In this document: positions 23,471 to 31,212 of the stretch, in pieces | Layout of the letters: every line of letters starts with the position of its first letter | Numbering within the stretch: position 1 is the first letter of the stretch | Assembly: GCA_000437315.1 (NCBI GenBank) | Contig: FR899407.1 | Coordinates: forward strand, 1 to 39,444 | DNA length: 39,444 nt | DNA from: Mycoplasma sp. CAG:472 | GTDB lineage: Bacteria > Bacillota_I > Bacilli_A > RF39 > UBA660 | Reading direction: 5' to 3' | Made by a program: the position numbers and the translations under genes | Notes under the pieces: model-generated | Told to the model about the DNA's origin: nothing | What the model saw: the letters and a program-made list of their open reading frames with translations, nothing else | The model's database searches: none

Positions 23471-23557
23471 AGTGGCGCTTGGCGCCTACACGGGTTTGGT
23501 CTTTTTTATAGACCAAAATAGAAAAACAATATATCTAATGATATTACATTTTTCTAT
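23471..23557. other. Three consecutive hairpins in a non-coding region
   Basis: The 373 bp from 23378 to 23750 hold no gene. Within them are GGCGC/GCGCC (23474-23486, GC-rich against an AT-rich background), TTTGGTCT/AGACCAAA (23495-23517) and ATAGAAAAA/TTTTTCTAT (23518-23557). The whole could be a structured RNA, a palindromic repeat element or stacked terminators. I cannot name it. Confidence 0.5.
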
Positions 23558-23684
23558 AAGAAAATTTTACCAAATAAAATTAGTAATGTAAATGAGAAAA
23601 TATTAGAAAAATCATAAATTATTTTTAAAATTTAGCGCTATTGAATTCTATTATAAAAAACTACTTAATAATATGTAAAAATTA

Positions 23685-23725
23685 TGTCAAGTGCTATTGA
23701 AGTACTGGACATTTTTTTATATTAT
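23685..23725 (+). promoter_or_regulatory. Hairpin overlapping the probable promoter of the next gene
   Basis: Arms TGTCAAGTGCT and AGTACTGGACA pair with one mismatch and one G-U, followed by seven T. A likely promoter, TTGAAG (23697-23702) and TATTAT (23720-23725) with a 17-bp spacer, lies across it. It may be a terminator for RNA from upstream, or an operator. Confidence 0.45.
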
Positions 23726-23750
23726 TAATATGTAGAGAGTAGGTTGTGAA

Positions 23751-24551
23751 ATGGGATTAGAAAAAAAGTATGAATATGAGGGTAATAAATATATATCTAT
23801 TGGTATAAAAAGTGATGCTATAAAAGAAAACGCTAGTGAAGTTTTAGATAATGTTTTAAATCATTATACAAATAACATTGAAAAACTCATTTATATGGCT
23901 AAAATATTTACTAAGAAAAGTGCTGAAAGTTCAATAAATATTTCAATTGTAAATGGTGATAATATTGAATATTTAGTATCTTTAAAAAATAATGAACTAG
24001 TAAGTTACTATAGTGGTAAATTCAAAAATAATGAAAAAATAAGTGAAATAAGTTTTAATGAAGATAGCGGTTATAACTTTAGAGTATATGATAAAGAAAA
24101 TGCTTTAAAAATAGTAAAAAATGAAACAAATGTAATTAGTAATCTTAATAATATGAGAGTTTTGCCTATAACAGAATATGAAAAAAGTATTGTAGAAATA
24201 TATCATATTGTATTCAATGAATATCCAGATTTTTCTAAAAAAGAAGATAGACAAAGATGCAAATATCTTTTATGTAATTTATATGTTTTAGGTATGTTTA
24301 ATTACTTTGATGTAGATTTTAATTGTTTTAATGGTAAAATAGTTAGTTTTAGTTTAAATAATGAATTTGATAGATTATGTGGCTATGGTAAAATTGATTT
24401 TACAAGTATTAAATTTAAGCCTGATTATTTAGAAAAACTAAATAGTTTATCAACTAGCTTAAATTTACCTTTAGAACAGTTAAAAATGCTAGCAATTTCC
24501 TCATATAATGGTAAATATGTTCAAGATTATGAGGAAAGTTATAGTAGATAA
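23751..24551 (+). CDS. Uncharacterised 266-aa protein upstream of the HipA-like kinase
   Basis: No family is recognised. The protein is soluble and highly charged. The N-terminal half (to about residue 120) shows alternating strand-like segments (INISIVNGDNIEYLVSL...). The C-terminal half is helical, with NEYPDFSKKEDRQRCKYLLCNLYVLGMFNYFDVD at about 163-196. A GAGAGTAGG site precedes the ATG. It ends in ESYSR-stop, and that end coincides with the start of a 31-bp repeat which also carries the promoter of the following kinase gene. Its layout is loosely like that of 31734-32483, but I would not claim homology. A role with the kinase is possible from position only. Confidence 0.7.
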   Translation: MGLEKKYEYEGNKYISIGIKSDAIKENASEVLDNVLNHYTNNIEKLIYMAKIFTKKSAESSINISIVNGDNIEYLVSLKNNELVSYYSGKFKNNEKISEISFNEDSGYNFRVYDKENALKIVKNETNVISNLNNMRVLPITEYEKSIVEIYHIVFNEYPDFSKKEDRQRCKYLLCNLYVLGMFNYFDVDFNCFNGKIVSFSLNNEFDRLCGYGKIDFTSIKFKPDYLEKLNSLSTSLNLPLEQLKMLAISSYNGKYVQDYEESYSR

Positions 24552-24573
24552 ATTATTATAAATATTATATAAT
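24543..24573 (+). repeat. 31-bp direct repeat, copy 1, with -10 box
   Basis: Matches 25473-25503 at 30 of 31 bases. It begins in the last codons of the preceding gene (AGT AGA TAA) and ends in TATAAT (24568-24573), the likely -10 of the kinase gene. Confidence 0.85.
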
Positions 24574-24596
24574 AAATGTTAGAAGAGAGGTGTAAT

Positions 24597-25481
24597 ATGA
24601 ATGCTGTAGACTTTACAAATTCTATAGAAAAGGTATGCGAATATGGTGGCAGTGAAAAAAAGAAAAAGATTATTTATAATGGGGAAGTTTATTTACTTAA
24701 ATTTCCTGACCCTATAAGAGAAAAAAATATGCCCTTATCATATATTAATAATGTCTTTTCTGAATATATTGGTTGTAAAATATTTGAAAGTGTAAATATT
24801 CCAGTACAAAAGGTTATACTTGGAATATATAATGAAAAACAGGAAAAAGAAGTTAAACAAAAAGTAGTAGTTGCTTGTAAAGATTTTACAAATGAAAAAC
24901 AAAAATTAATTGAATTTTCATCACTTGCAAATAGTATTACCGACGTTGATAAAAAATTTACTACTAAAATTGAAGATATTTACGAAGTATTTAATAATTT
25001 AAATTATGATTTTGATAAAAAACTGATGATAGAAAACTTTTGGAATATGTTTGTAGTAGATACATTAATAGGAAATACTGATAGGCATTTATCGAATTTT
25101 GGCGTAATTGATGATGGAGAAACACTTAAATTTGCACCAGTATATGATTGCGGTTCAGCGTTACATCCACTTTTAACTGATGAAAAAATAAATTATCTAT
25201 TAAATAACGAATCTGAATTTAAAAATGTAGCATATAGTATTTACCCGGTATATACATATGAAAATAAAAAAATCACTTATAGTGAATTTTATGCAAAGGA
25301 TATTCCTGATTTAAATGATGCACTATTAAGAATATATCCAAGAATAGATATGAATAAAATTTATGATATTATAGATAATACTATGTATTTATCATTAGAA
25401 AGAAAAGAATTTCTAAAAAAGTCAGTTACTATTCGCAAAGAAAAGATATTAGATATTGCTTATAAAAAATTAAGTAGATAA
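24597..25481 (+). CDS. HipA/CtkA-like serine/threonine kinase
   Basis: A 294-residue protein with the kinase features of the HipA/CtkA group. It has a nucleotide-binding lysine in YLLKFPDP (about residue 35), the catalytic loop IGNTDRHLSNFGVI (Asp in NTD, near 163) and the metal-binding Asp in FAPVYDCGSAL (near 184). HipA-type kinases phosphorylate translation factors and can cause growth arrest; the target here is unknown. It is shorter than HipA (440), as in stand-alone CtkA-like forms. The ATG at 24597 follows GAGAGG; an ATG at 24576 lies almost at the -10 box and is unlikely. The gene is bounded on both sides by the 31-bp repeat, 930 bp apart, so it looks like a cassette. Confidence 0.82.
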   Translation: MNAVDFTNSIEKVCEYGGSEKKKKIIYNGEVYLLKFPDPIREKNMPLSYINNVFSEYIGCKIFESVNIPVQKVILGIYNEKQEKEVKQKVVVACKDFTNEKQKLIEFSSLANSITDVDKKFTTKIEDIYEVFNNLNYDFDKKLMIENFWNMFVVDTLIGNTDRHLSNFGVIDDGETLKFAPVYDCGSALHPLLTDEKINYLLNNESEFKNVAYSIYPVYTYENKKITYSEFYAKDIPDLNDALLRIYPRIDMNKIYDIIDNTMYLSLERKEFLKKSVTIRKEKILDIAYKKLSR

Positions 25482-25503
25482 ATTATAATAAATATTATAT
25501 AAT
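25473..25503 (+). repeat. 31-bp direct repeat, copy 2, with -10 box
   Basis: Same sequence as 24543-24573 with one mismatch. It again covers an Ser-Arg-stop gene end and supplies TATAAT (25498-25503) for the next gene. Confidence 0.85.
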
Positions 25504-25519
25504 ATGCATTGGAGGGTTT

Positions 25520-25819
25520 ATGGAAAATTTAAGAGAATATAGAAATAAGTTGATAGGGATTAGAAATTTGATAATAAAATCTTTAGAAAAAGCTGAAAGT
25601 AAAGAAGAAATTCACAGATTCGCGATAAGTCTTCATAATGTTAATGAAAAAATTAAAATGGTTGAGGAAAAAATAGGTAGAAATCCTATGAAAGAAGTTA
25701 AAACAAAACCTCTTCCTACAAAATATATATTTAATCCTGATGATGTTAAAACAGCAGATCCTTTAATAAGATGGATTAACACTTTAAAAGATGAAATAAA
25801 AAATAAAAAATCAAGATAA
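25520..25819 (+). CDS. Small uncharacterised protein after the kinase
   Basis: The 99-residue protein is basic and mostly helical. Residues 1-50 form likely amphipathic helices (LREYRNKLIGIRNLIIKSLEKAESKEE), followed by a Pro-containing linker (KTKPLPTKYIFNPDD) and a C-terminal helix. No signal peptide or known motif is visible. The GGAGGG site is 5-6 nt before the ATG, and transcription would start from the repeat-borne -10 at 25498-25503. Small size and position next to a HipA-like kinase make it a candidate partner or antitoxin, but this is inference. Confidence 0.65.
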   Translation: MENLREYRNKLIGIRNLIIKSLEKAESKEEIHRFAISLHNVNEKIKMVEEKIGRNPMKEVKTKPLPTKYIFNPDDVKTADPLIRWINTLKDEIKNKKSR

Positions 25820-25870
25820 TGTTTCATAATCTGAAGATTTATGATATAATTTTTTAGAAAGGAAATGAAA

Positions 25871-26284
25871 ATGAAATTAGATTTAAGTGCATTAAATTAT
25901 AAAGATAGAATAGATATTTCTGGAAAAGTATCATATGATGCAAAGTTTCTTGAAAATAGTCCAATTAAAAAACTTGATGATGTTAATTATTCTGGTTTTA
26001 TTACAAGAAATGATATAGATGAATACTTTATTAATATTCGTATTTATGGTACAATGGTGTTACTTGATAGTGTTTCACTAGAAGAGTTAGATTATCCATA
26101 TGACATTAATATTGATGATGAAATTACAGATTTTATAGAAAAAAATCAAAATGCACTTGATATTAATGAATTTTTGTGGCAAAATATTGTATTGGAAGTC
26201 CCAATTAGATATACCTTGTGTGATGCTGAAAAATTAAAGGGAGATAATTGGTGCGTATTAAGTAGTAATGAAGGTGGTGAATAA
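25871..26284 (+). CDS. yceD: YceD/DUF177 family protein
   Basis: A 137-residue protein of the DUF177 (YceD) family, which almost always precedes rpmF and has been tied to 23S rRNA/50S subunit maturation. Family features are the N-terminal LDLSAL and the SGKVSYDAKFLEN strand, then the middle DIDEYFINIRIYGTMVLLDSVSLEELDYPYDINIDDEI, and LWQNIVLEVPIRYTLCDAEKLKGDNW near the end. The start at 25871 is preferred over the ATG at 25865 because the AAAGG site (25858-25862) leaves only 2 nt for the latter. A -10 TATAAT stands at 25845-25850. rpmF starts 2 bp after the stop. Confidence 0.88.
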   Translation: MKLDLSALNYKDRIDISGKVSYDAKFLENSPIKKLDDVNYSGFITRNDIDEYFINIRIYGTMVLLDSVSLEELDYPYDINIDDEITDFIEKNQNALDINEFLWQNIVLEVPIRYTLCDAEKLKGDNWCVLSSNEGGE

Positions 26285-26286
26285 AT

Positions 26287-26475
26287 ATGGCAGTTCCTTT
26301 TAGAAGAACAAGTAAAACAAAAAAGAGAATGAGAAGAACTCATCTTAAAAAAGAAGTTGGAGCATTAACTAAATGTCCAAGTTGTGGAAGTACTTTAAGA
26401 CCTCATAGAGCATGCACTAAATGTGGTAAATATAATGGTAAAGAAGTACTTAATGTAGAAAAAGAAGAAAATTAA
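26287..26475 (+). CDS. rpmF: 50S ribosomal protein L32
   Basis: The 62-residue protein begins MAVPFRRTSKTKKRMRRTH, the classic L32 start, and carries the zinc-binding pairs CPSC (residues 30-33) and CTKC (43-46), so it is the zinc-containing (C+) form. It is part of the large ribosomal subunit. The end is slightly extended (VLNVEKEEN). It is co-transcribed with yceD and closed by the terminator at 26514-26542. Confidence 0.97.
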   Translation: MAVPFRRTSKTKKRMRRTHLKKEVGALTKCPSCGSTLRPHRACTKCGKYNGKEVLNVEKEEN

Positions 26476-26513
26476 TCTGTAAACAAGTGTAAAGTTTGAT
26501 TAAGTTTATTAAA

Positions 26514-26542
26514 AAAGTAGATGAAAACATTTACTTTTTTTT
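26514..26542 (+). terminator. Terminator of yceD-rpmF
   Basis: AAAGTAGATG (26514-26523), loop AAAA, CATTTACTTT (26528-26537) with one G-U pair, then T residues. Confidence 0.8.
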
Positions 26543-26558
26543 ATGTTTATAGTATCAT

Positions 26559-26594
26559 AATGGTAGACAGTGGCACACTGTGGAAGAAAGTGGG
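26559..26594 (+). promoter_or_regulatory. MraZ operator: four TGG boxes at 10-bp period
   Basis: ATGG at 26560, then GTGG at 26570, 26580 and 26590, exactly one helical turn apart, just before the mraZ ribosome binding site. MraZ is known to bind direct repeats of this kind upstream of its own gene. A TATAGT or TAGTAT -10 lies at 26548-26555. Confidence 0.75.
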
Positions 26595-26602
26595 GAATAA
26601 AA

Positions 26603-27040
26603 ATGCTAATTGGACAATTTCATCATAATTTAGATGAAAAAAATCGTTTAGTTATTCCTACTAAGTATAGATTAGAACTTGGAGAGTCTTTTATAATTAC
26701 AAAAGGACTTGAAAAATGTTTATATGTATACTCAAATAAAGAGTGGGAAAAACTTGTTAGTAAACTAAGTACTCTTCCTTTTAACAAGAAAGATACTCGT
26801 GGTTATTTACGCTTTTTCTTTTCAGGGGCCTCTGATATAGGTTTAGACAAGAGTGGTAGAGTAAGTATATGTGAACCTTTAATTAACTATGCTGGTTTAA
26901 AAGGTAAATGCGTAGTTATTGGAGTAAATGATCATCTTGAGATTTGGGACGAAGATGCATTTAATTCATATTTAGATGACAATGCTTCATCACTTGCGGA
27001 TATAGCGGAGAATTTATTTGATGAAAAAGATGCATTATAG
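26603..27040 (+). CDS. mraZ: Transcriptional regulator MraZ
   Basis: A 145-residue AbrB-like double-SpoVT fold protein that controls the division and cell-wall cluster. It starts MLIGQFHHNLDEKNRLVIP, matching the family start. The two half-domains carry the DEKNRLVIP and DKSGRVSI loops, where the conserved DxxGR element normally sits; the first has N in place of G. The start at 26603 follows GTGGGGAA; an earlier in-frame ATG-like start would run into the operator boxes. The 3' end overlaps rsmH. It probably represses its own operon through the boxes at 26559-26594. Confidence 0.95.
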   Translation: MLIGQFHHNLDEKNRLVIPTKYRLELGESFIITKGLEKCLYVYSNKEWEKLVSKLSTLPFNKKDTRGYLRFFFSGASDIGLDKSGRVSICEPLINYAGLKGKCVVIGVNDHLEIWDEDAFNSYLDDNASSLADIAENLFDEKDAL

Positions 27041-27950
27041 TGTTTTATTAAAAGAGTCTATTGATGGACTAAATATTAAAGATGGTGGAACATATGTTGA
27101 TTGTACACTTGGCTATGCCGGACATTCTAAGGTTATCTTAGAAAAAAATAAAAAGGGAAAACTATTTGCCTTCGATGAAGATGAAAATGCGGTTAAGTAT
27201 TCTAAAGAAGCACTTTCATCAATTGGTGATAACTTTACTATTTTTAAGGAAAACTTTTCAAACTTAAAGGAAACATTAGAAAAAGAAAATATTTTAAAAG
27301 TGGATGGCTTCCTATTTGATTTAGGTTTTTCTTCACCTCAGATCGATGATGCAAAAAGGGGGTTTTCTTTTAAATTAAATGCACCACTTGATATGCGTAT
27401 GGACACTCAAAATAGTCTTACTGCAAAAGATGTTGTAAATACATATTCATTAGAAAAACTTACTGAAATTTTCTTTAAGTTTGCTGAAGAAAAATATTCA
27501 AAAGTAATTGCTAGTGCAATATGTAAAGAAAGAAAAAACAAAGAAATTGTTACAACATTTGAACTCGTAGACATTATTCAAAAAGCTGTTGGTGCTTCAT
27601 ATTTTTATAAAAATCATCCAGAAAGAGAAATATTTCAAGCAATTAGAATTGAGGTAAATAATGAGCTTTCAGTTATTGAAAAGGCTTTACCAGATGCAAT
27701 TGATATGCTAAGTAAAGGTGGAAGAATATGTGTAATAACCTTTCATTCTTTGGAAGATAGACTTGTTAAACAAATATTTAAAAAATATAGTGAAGTGGAT
27801 GATATTTTAAAAGGAATGATAGATATACCTGATGAATATAAACCTAAAATAAAAATTATTAATAAAAAACCAATTTTGCCTACAGATGAAGAGATTAATG
27901 AAAATTCTCGTAGTCATAGCGCAAAACTTAGAATTGTAGAAAGGATATAA
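27021..27950 (+). CDS. rsmH: 16S rRNA m4C1402 methyltransferase RsmH (MraW)
   Basis: A 309-residue SAM-dependent methyltransferase that N4-methylates C1402 of 16S rRNA. SAM site: VDCTLGYAGHSKVIL (about residues 23-37) and LFAFDEDENAV. Other family motifs are FLFDLGFSSPQIDDAKRGFSF, LDMRMD and RIEVNNEL, and the late CVITFHSLEDRLVK and SRSHSAKLRIVER. The ATG at 27021 is 10 nt after GCGGAG; the ATG at 27030 is a less well placed alternative. It overlaps mraZ by 20 bp and is followed after 1 bp by ftsL. Confidence 0.96.
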   Translation: MKKMHYSVLLKESIDGLNIKDGGTYVDCTLGYAGHSKVILEKNKKGKLFAFDEDENAVKYSKEALSSIGDNFTIFKENFSNLKETLEKENILKVDGFLFDLGFSSPQIDDAKRGFSFKLNAPLDMRMDTQNSLTAKDVVNTYSLEKLTEIFFKFAEEKYSKVIASAICKERKNKEIVTTFELVDIIQKAVGASYFYKNHPEREIFQAIRIEVNNELSVIEKALPDAIDMLSKGGRICVITFHSLEDRLVKQIFKKYSEVDDILKGMIDIPDEYKPKIKIINKKPILPTDEEINENSRSHSAKLRIVERI

Positions 27951-27951
27951 G

Positions 27952-28245
27952 ATGAGAAAGAAAAATCAAAAAAGAGTTAGACTTTTAAAGGGTGAAAAAT
28001 TTATGTATTTCATAATTATTCTTTTATTATGTCTTATTCCAATGCTTAATGTTTATACATCTAGTTTAGTTACAAAAACAAATATTGATGTAGAAAAACT
28101 TAAAAAAGAGATTTCTTCTCAAGAAGAGGAAAATGAAAGTCTTTCTATGCAAATAGATGAGCTTGCTTCAATAGATAATATATTTAATGTTGCTAAAGAA
28201 TATGGACTTTCATATAATAACTCTAGTATACTTCAAGTAAAATAA
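27952..28245 (+). CDS. ftsL: FtsL-like cell division protein
   Basis: The 97-residue bitopic protein has a short basic N-terminus, one transmembrane helix (about residues 18-38) and an extracytoplasmic coiled coil (VEKLKKEISSQEEENESLSMQIDELAS), then the short IDNIFNVAKEYGLSY tail typical of FtsL. FtsL is fast-evolving, so the call rests on size, topology and its place between rsmH and the PBP gene. It would join FtsB/DivIC and FtsQ/DivIB at the division septum. The next gene starts 1 bp after its stop. Confidence 0.82.
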   Translation: MRKKNQKRVRLLKGEKFMYFIIILLLCLIPMLNVYTSSLVTKTNIDVEKLKKEISSQEEENESLSMQIDELASIDNIFNVAKEYGLSYNNSSILQVK

Positions 28246-28246
28246 T

Positions 28247-30349
28247 ATGAAAAAAAGAGTAACTGTAAAACCTAATAAATTTATTTTACCAATAGTTTCT
28301 CTTTTACTATGCCTTGCAATAGCAAGGCTTTTATACGTTTCTTTATCGGGAAATGTAGATGGAATGAATCTAAAAAAGTTTGCGGCTTCTAGAAATACAG
28401 TTACAAAAACTCTTTATGCAAAAAGAGGTACAATTTATGATGCCGCTGGTGATGCTCTTGCAATAAGTGTAAACTCTTATACTTTAATTGCTTATTTAGA
28501 GCCATCAAGAACCGTGGATGAAAATAATCCTCAACACGTTGTTGATAAAGAGGGTACTGCTAAAGCGCTTGCCCCAATACTTGAAATGGATGAAGCTGAA
28601 ATACTTAAATATTTAAATAAAAAGGCTTACCAAGTTGAATTTGGTAAAAAAGGAAGAAATTTAACAGAAATTGTTAAACAAAAGATAGTCGATTTAGAAC
28701 TTCCAGGAATAGATTTTATTGAAAGTACTCAAAGGTATTATAAAATGGGTAGCTTTGCCTCTTATTTAGTAGGTTATGCTAAAACTCATGATGATGGTTC
28801 TATACAAGGCGAACTTGGCATTGAAAGTTATTATAATGACTTATTAAGTGGTAAGAATGGCTCTATTACTTATCAAAGAGATGCCAAAGGTTATATGCTA
28901 CCTAATAAACCATATTATGAAACAAAAGCTCAGTCTGGTAGTGATATTTATTTAACAATTGATAGTAACATTGAACTTATTACGGAAAATGCTATCAATG
29001 ATTTAAAAGAAAAAACTAATTTTGAATTTGCTATTTTTACGATAATGGATGCTCATACTGGTGCAATAGTGGCTTCAAGTACATATCCTACATTTAATCC
29101 TAATGATTTAAATACACTAACAAATTATTTAAATCCTCTTGTTTCATATGCTTATGAACCAGGTTCTACGATGAAAATATTTTCTTGGGCTTCAGCAATG
29201 GAGGAAGGCATTTATAACGGACAAGATACTTATAAATCAGGTTCAATTGAAGTAGCCGATGTTGTAATATCTGATTATAATAAAGTTGGTTGGGGTGAAA
29301 TAACTTTTGATACAGGATTTATGTATTCATCGAATGTAGCAGCCTCAATACTTGCTAAAAATTTAGGTAGAGAAAAACTACTTAATTATTATAATAAGTT
29401 TGGTTTTGGTCAAAAAACTGGTATAACTTTATCTGGTGAACTTGCGGGAACAACTAAATTTAAATATGAAAGTGAAGTTGCTACAGCATCATTTGGTCAA
29501 GGTGGTATTATCATCACACCAATTCAAATGCTTCAGGCACTTACTATGCTTACAAATGATGGAGTAATGCTTAAACCTTATGTTATAAATAAAATTGTTG
29601 ATTATGATGGTAAAACTACATATGAAAGTAAAGTAGAATCTTTAGGTCAAAAAATGAAAAGTGAAACAGCACAGAAATTAAGAAGTTTAATGTATAGTGC
29701 AAACTATGATGGACTTATGAAAGTATGGCAACCTAAAACTGTTACAATGTCAATGAAAACCGGTACAGCACAAATACCTGATCCAAATGGAAAGGGTTAT
29801 CTAAAGGGAGAATACGACCAAATTTATTCAGTAGCAGGATTTTTCCCAAGCGATAAACCTAAATATATAGTTTATGCAGCGGTTAAAAAAATCGAAGCAA
29901 CTCAGGGTACATTTGCAAGAGCAGTTACTAAAGCAGTTGATGAAATAGCAAGTTATGCAAATATTACTCAAAATGCTTATGAATCTGATGGTAAAATAAT
30001 AAAACTTGAAAACTATATTTCTAAAGAAACAAACTCTGTAAAGGAAAATCTTACAAATAAAGGTATTAATGTAATTACTTTAGGAACAGGTAAATATATT
30101 ATAAATCAATATCCTTTAAAGGGTATTAGTGTTGTTAAGGGTGATAAAGTATTCTTACTTACTAATAAAGAGGACTTTGTAATGCCTAATTTAACTGGCT
30201 ATTCAATTACTGAAGTAAAAACTTTATGTACACTTTTAGGAATAAATCTTACTTATGAAGGCTATGGCTATGTAAATAATCAATCAATAGCAGAAAATAC
30301 TCCAGTTACTAAAGATTTATCTTTACATGTAACTTTATCTCATAAATAA
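28247..30349 (+). CDS. pbpB: Division transpeptidase (class B PBP, FtsI/PbpB type) with PASTA tail
   Basis: A 700-residue class B penicillin-binding protein. It has an N-terminal membrane anchor (about 13-32), a dimerisation domain (about 55-215) and a transpeptidase domain with SxxK at Ser307-Lys310 (PGSTMK), SxN at Ser361-Asn363 and KTGT at 504-507. Two PASTA repeats fill the C-terminus (about 575-700). It cross-links septal peptidoglycan. In Bacillus, related PASTA-bearing proteins are PbpB and SpoVD; the place after ftsL supports the division enzyme. The usual next genes (mraY, murD, ftsW) are absent, and the cluster ends here at a terminator. Confidence 0.95.
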   Translation: MKKRVTVKPNKFILPIVSLLLCLAIARLLYVSLSGNVDGMNLKKFAASRNTVTKTLYAKRGTIYDAAGDALAISVNSYTLIAYLEPSRTVDENNPQHVVDKEGTAKALAPILEMDEAEILKYLNKKAYQVEFGKKGRNLTEIVKQKIVDLELPGIDFIESTQRYYKMGSFASYLVGYAKTHDDGSIQGELGIESYYNDLLSGKNGSITYQRDAKGYMLPNKPYYETKAQSGSDIYLTIDSNIELITENAINDLKEKTNFEFAIFTIMDAHTGAIVASSTYPTFNPNDLNTLTNYLNPLVSYAYEPGSTMKIFSWASAMEEGIYNGQDTYKSGSIEVADVVISDYNKVGWGEITFDTGFMYSSNVAASILAKNLGREKLLNYYNKFGFGQKTGITLSGELAGTTKFKYESEVATASFGQGGIIITPIQMLQALTMLTNDGVMLKPYVINKIVDYDGKTTYESKVESLGQKMKSETAQKLRSLMYSANYDGLMKVWQPKTVTMSMKTGTAQIPDPNGKGYLKGEYDQIYSVAGFFPSDKPKYIVYAAVKKIEATQGTFARAVTKAVDEIASYANITQNAYESDGKIIKLENYISKETNSVKENLTNKGINVITLGTGKYIINQYPLKGISVVKGDKVFLLTNKEDFVMPNLTGYSITEVKTLCTLLGINLTYEGYGYVNNQSIAENTPVTKDLSLHVTLSHK

Positions 30350-30351
30350 TT

Positions 30352-30378
30352 AGCATCATTTTATAATGGTGCTTTTTT
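30352..30378 (+). terminator. Terminator of the mraZ-pbpB operon
   Basis: AGCATCATT (30352-30360), loop TTAT, AATGGTGCT (30365-30373) with one U-G pair, then T residues. Confidence 0.85.
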
Positions 30379-30435
30379 ATACTGGAAGAAATTATTAGTA
30401 AATTATACTCTTTATCATAAAAATTTGATTTTTTA

Positions 30436-30464
30436 TTGACAAGTGTAGCAAATACACATATAAT
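30436..30464 (+). promoter_or_regulatory. Consensus promoter with an operator palindrome in the spacer
   Basis: TTGACA (30436-30441) and TATAAT (30459-30464), spacer 17 bp. The spacer holds GTGTA-GCAAA-TACAC (30443-30457), an exact inverted repeat. The same half-sites recur at 31184-31198. Binding here would block RNA polymerase. Confidence 0.75.
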
Positions 30465-30484
30465 GTAATTATACGGAGGATGTA

Positions 30485-31159
30485 GTGGAGTTAAAAAATA
30501 GTTTATATAAAAATATTGGTATTCATGTTATAACAACTTTATTTACTGTAGAAAAAGGTGATGTTAAAGTACTTCTTATAAAAAGAACCAATAATCCTTT
30601 TAATGGCTATTGGGCACTTCCAAGTGGAGCTCTTTATAATAATGAACTTTTAGTTGATGGTGCAAAAAGAGAACTCAAAGAAAAAACAGGCCTTGAAAAT
30701 ATTGAATTTGAGATGTGTGGTGTATTTGATAAACTAGATCGAAGTAATTTACAAAGAATGATAGGTATTTCTTTTATTGGGGTAATTGATTCTAAAAAAG
30801 TATCTCTTTTAAAAAATACTTTAAAAACATCAAATGCTGAATATTTTTCAATAAATAATATACCGCAGCTTGCTTATGACCATAATGAAATAATCAGTTA
30901 TTCATTAAATGTTTTAAAAGATAAAATTACAAAAACAAATATATTAAAAAATTTATTTCCAGATGTTTTTACACTTCCAGAACTTCAGAAAGTATATGAA
31001 ATAGTACTCGAGGAAAAATTTGATAGACGCAATTTTAGAAAAAAACTTATTAATGAGAAAGTAATTATTGATACAAATAAATACGAGGTTTTCGAGGGTA
31101 AAAAGCCAGCAAAACTATATAAATTTAATAAAAATGTTAAAAAAGAAAATGCAATATAA
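30485..31159 (+). CDS. Nudix-domain transcriptional regulator (NrtR-like)
   Basis: The 224-residue protein has a Nudix domain (about residues 8-135) fused to a winged-helix C-terminal domain (about 150-220) with FTLPELQKVYEIVLEEKFDRRNFRKKL, the NrtR layout. NrtR proteins bind ADP-ribose and repress genes of NAD or sugar metabolism. The Nudix box reads GALYNNELLVDGAKRELKEK: the second catalytic Glu of REUxEE is Lys, so hydrolysis is probably lost, as in many NrtR regulators. The GTG start at 30485 follows GGAGG by 5 nt. It is probably self-regulated through the palindrome in its promoter, and a second copy lies before the next gene. Confidence 0.88.
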   Translation: MELKNSLYKNIGIHVITTLFTVEKGDVKVLLIKRTNNPFNGYWALPSGALYNNELLVDGAKRELKEKTGLENIEFEMCGVFDKLDRSNLQRMIGISFIGVIDSKKVSLLKNTLKTSNAEYFSINNIPQLAYDHNEIISYSLNVLKDKITKTNILKNLFPDVFTLPELQKVYEIVLEEKFDRRNFRKKLINEKVIIDTNKYEVFEGKKPAKLYKFNKNVKKENAI

Positions 31160-31182
31160 TGCACTTTTTTAATAAATATAAA

Positions 31183-31199
31183 TGTGTAAAAAATACACA
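31183..31199 (+). promoter_or_regulatory. Second GTGTA-N5-TACAC operator
   Basis: TGTGTA (31183-31188), AAAAA, TACACA (31194-31199): a perfect palindrome with the same half-sites and spacing as the one at 30443-30457. It lies between a possible -10 (TATAAT at 31155-31160) and the ribosome binding site of the HAD-like gene. Confidence 0.7.
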
Positions 31200-31212
31200 A
31201 AGAAAGGAAATT

